64,000 nt of DNA. It comes from Atriophallophorus winterbourni. Lineage: Eukaryota > Platyhelminthes > Trematoda > Plagiorchiida > Microphallidae. Both the position numbers and the translations under genes were made by a program. Location: NCBI GenBank assembly GCA_013407085.1, contig JACCGJ010000551.1:26767-90766 (forward strand). The letters run 5' to 3'. Shown here one piece after another: positions 62,286-64,000 of the stretch. The notes beneath the pieces are model-generated. The model was not told the origin of the DNA. It was given only the letters and a program-made list of their open reading frames with translations, and ran no database searches. Numbering within the stretch: the first letter of the stretch is position 1; each line of letters opens with the position of its first letter.

Positions 62286-63739
62286 CGAAACTCAAGTTCA
62301 TGGGAAAACTCAGTGCTGTCGAACGTTTAAGAATGAATCCAGAAGGCTCAAGCTTGCCACGCTTCTACGGACTATCGAAAATTCACAGAGGCCATTCCGC
62401 TACGCCCAATCGTGTCGCTGCATGGAGCACCCACCTATGAACTTTGCAAACAACTACAAAAAAGAATACTCTAACTTATTCAAGGATAAAATTATTCGAG
62501 AGATTCCGTAACCACATTCCTACAGAAGATAAAGGAAGTCAATATAGAGGATGAAGAAATCATGGTTTCCTTTGATGCGACAGCGATGTTTACATTGATC
62601 GACACTACCTTAGCGATGCGAGCCATATCACAACTGCTGGTCGAACAAGGAACAAAGGACAATGGAAACCGACTGACCATAGACAGTATACTGCAGGTAC
62701 TGGAGTTGTGTTTGCGGACAAATTTCAAATTCAACAGTCGTTTGTATAAACAAATGAAAGGAACCCCAACTGGATCGCCAATCTCTGGATTGCTGGCAGA
62801 AGCCGTAATGCAAATACTTGAACGTATTGCATTGCTGCTGATCCAACCAAAACTCTGGATTCGATATATCCACGACACGTTCGTGATTATGAAGAAAAAA
62901 ACTTGAAGGATGCGCACCGTCTTCTTCATTGCGTATTCTTAGGAATTCAATTTACGAATGGGACAGAATGTGACAACTGCCTACCTTTTCTGGATGTGAA
63001 CGCGTGAAGAACACAAACAAGGAATCTAAAAGCATGCGTATGCAGAAAAGGAACTCACACGGATCACATTTTAAACTATAAAAGCAAGCACACGGTCAAC
63101 GTCAAGCGAAACTGTGTCCGAACACTGTTAAACCACGCAAAAACGCACTGCAATACCGACGAAATCAAGAGAGAAGAGGAGAAATATGTATTCATCATTC
63201 ACAACATGGACTCGACAACACAATCGCATGAGAACAACACGAACACGGCAAGGTTAACACTACCATATATACAGCATATCTCGGAGACTACCGCAAGGAT
63301 ACTACGCTCACTCGGAATTAGTGTGCACACAAGCCACCTTCGACACTGAGAAGCAAACTGGTCAAGGTCAAGGACACGCTGGCTAATGAAGAAAGAAGTA
63401 ATATCCTGTACAGAATCCCGTGTTCCGGTTGTGAGAAACATTATATCGGACAGACTGGAAGAAGACTGGAAACAAGGATACATGAACACAAACTGGCTAC
63501 ACGACGACAAGACCACAAATCAGATATATCAGAACATGGATCGAGAAGGTCAGGAATTCAACTGGGAAAGAACAGAAATCATCGCCAAAGGCAGAACCCG
63601 TCATGTTCGAGAGTTCCTCGAAGCGTGGTATTCGACACCACAATCGATCAATGAACACATTCAAATGTATGGGATATACGGACCAATGAAAATGCGACAA
63701 CGGATACATGCAAGGATCCTAGGCAATCACAGTAGATGA
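62286..63739 (+). pseudogene. Penelope-like element, RT and GIY-YIG arm (copy B)
   Basis: The 62562-62906 frame is open from MVSFDATAMFTLIDTTLAMR (motif A) through GTPTGSPISGLLAEAVM to RYIHDTFVI (motif C, one Asp kept), then CDNCLPFLDV. The GIY-YIG part at 63386-63739 again needs a frame change. First Asp of motif C is His and FTSI has become FTLI, so it is inactive. Confidence 0.85.
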
Positions 63740-63797
63740 GGTTGAAACGCAGCAGATAAATTCGAATGATGCCCACCGCCGAATTACTTCGAAAGAA

Positions 63798-63843
63798 TTT
63801 TCGCTGATGATGTTATCCAGTTTAATGGCGAAACGTCCGCAAT
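63798..63843 (+). ncRNA. Hammerhead ribozyme motif after Penelope ORF (copy B)
   Basis: Identical to 28502-28547: CTGATGA (63804-63810), GTTAT/ATGGC stem II with an extra T, GAAA, CGTC. Confidence 0.65.
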
Positions 63844-64000
63844 CAATCATAACAGCTCAGAGAACAACTATAAACTACAATTCCATTTATACGCATTTCT
63901 ATCACAGAATCCCTATGCATATACGGATAGCTGTTCATCCAGCTGTTCGTCTAGTATTTCCTGTAAACTGAGGTCTGTAACATCCTGCCATTAGACATAT

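Larger units (their letters stand above)
52761..64000 (+). repeat. Composite transposon block, copy B
   Basis: Second copy of 19500-28700, running off the window end. It differs by the 1357-bp LTR element at 55048-56404, 691 bp at 60648-61338 and scattered substitutions/frameshifts. The gag ATG seen in copy A reads ATC here. Confidence 0.9.

Overview
The window looks like intron-rich, transposon-laden animal DNA, most likely from a flatworm (digenean trematode). Grounds: a Ty3/gypsy element of CsRn1 type (CHCC gag knuckle, primer site resembling the 3' end of tRNA-Trp), Penelope-like elements, hammerhead-ribozyme repeats, a host gene cut into short exons by kilobase introns, and a 1000-bp scaffold gap. 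The species cannot be named from sequence alone.

Host gene. Five plus-strand exons of a carnitine O-acetyltransferase (CRAT) gene lie at 5141-5561, 12470-12566, 14126-14239, 16468-16704 and 18521-18730. Reading phases agree across every junction, but the 5' exons lie outside the window and about 15 residues between the third and fourth exons were not found. Introns are packed with SINE-like repeats and LINE fragments. The last two exons recur at 34390-34626 and 36439-36648 inside a nearly identical 4.9-kb duplicate that starts exactly at the scaffold gap (31547-32546).

Repeats. 1-19 kb: CRAT exons among LINE 3' fragments, many copies of a roughly 250-bp SINE-like family, and a 240-bp tandem repeat carrying hammerhead motifs (14.3-15.2 kb). 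19.5-28.7 kb (copy A): a composite of a LINE RT fragment, a Ty3/gypsy gag-protease region, a LINE endonuclease-RT, a second LINE RT and a Penelope-like element in head-to-head halves followed by a hammerhead motif. 52.76-64.0 kb (copy B): the same composite again, with a 1357-bp non-autonomous LTR element inserted (empty site visible in copy A) and a 691-bp length difference. 32.5-37.4 kb: second copy of the CRAT 3' region. 37.4-46.7 kb: LINE and SINE fragments, a divergent hammerhead repeat and candidate micro-exons. 46.7-50.0 kb: an internally deleted CsRn1-like element with one open gag-integrase frame and a 3' LTR reduced to 34 bp. 50-52.4 kb: AT-rich DNA with a minus-strand LINE fragment.

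Apart from CRAT and possibly the micro-exons, nearly all coding-looking sequence is from transposable elements. Most are broken; the copy A LINE RT frame and the gag-integrase frame remain open. All assignments are from reading the sequence; no search was run.
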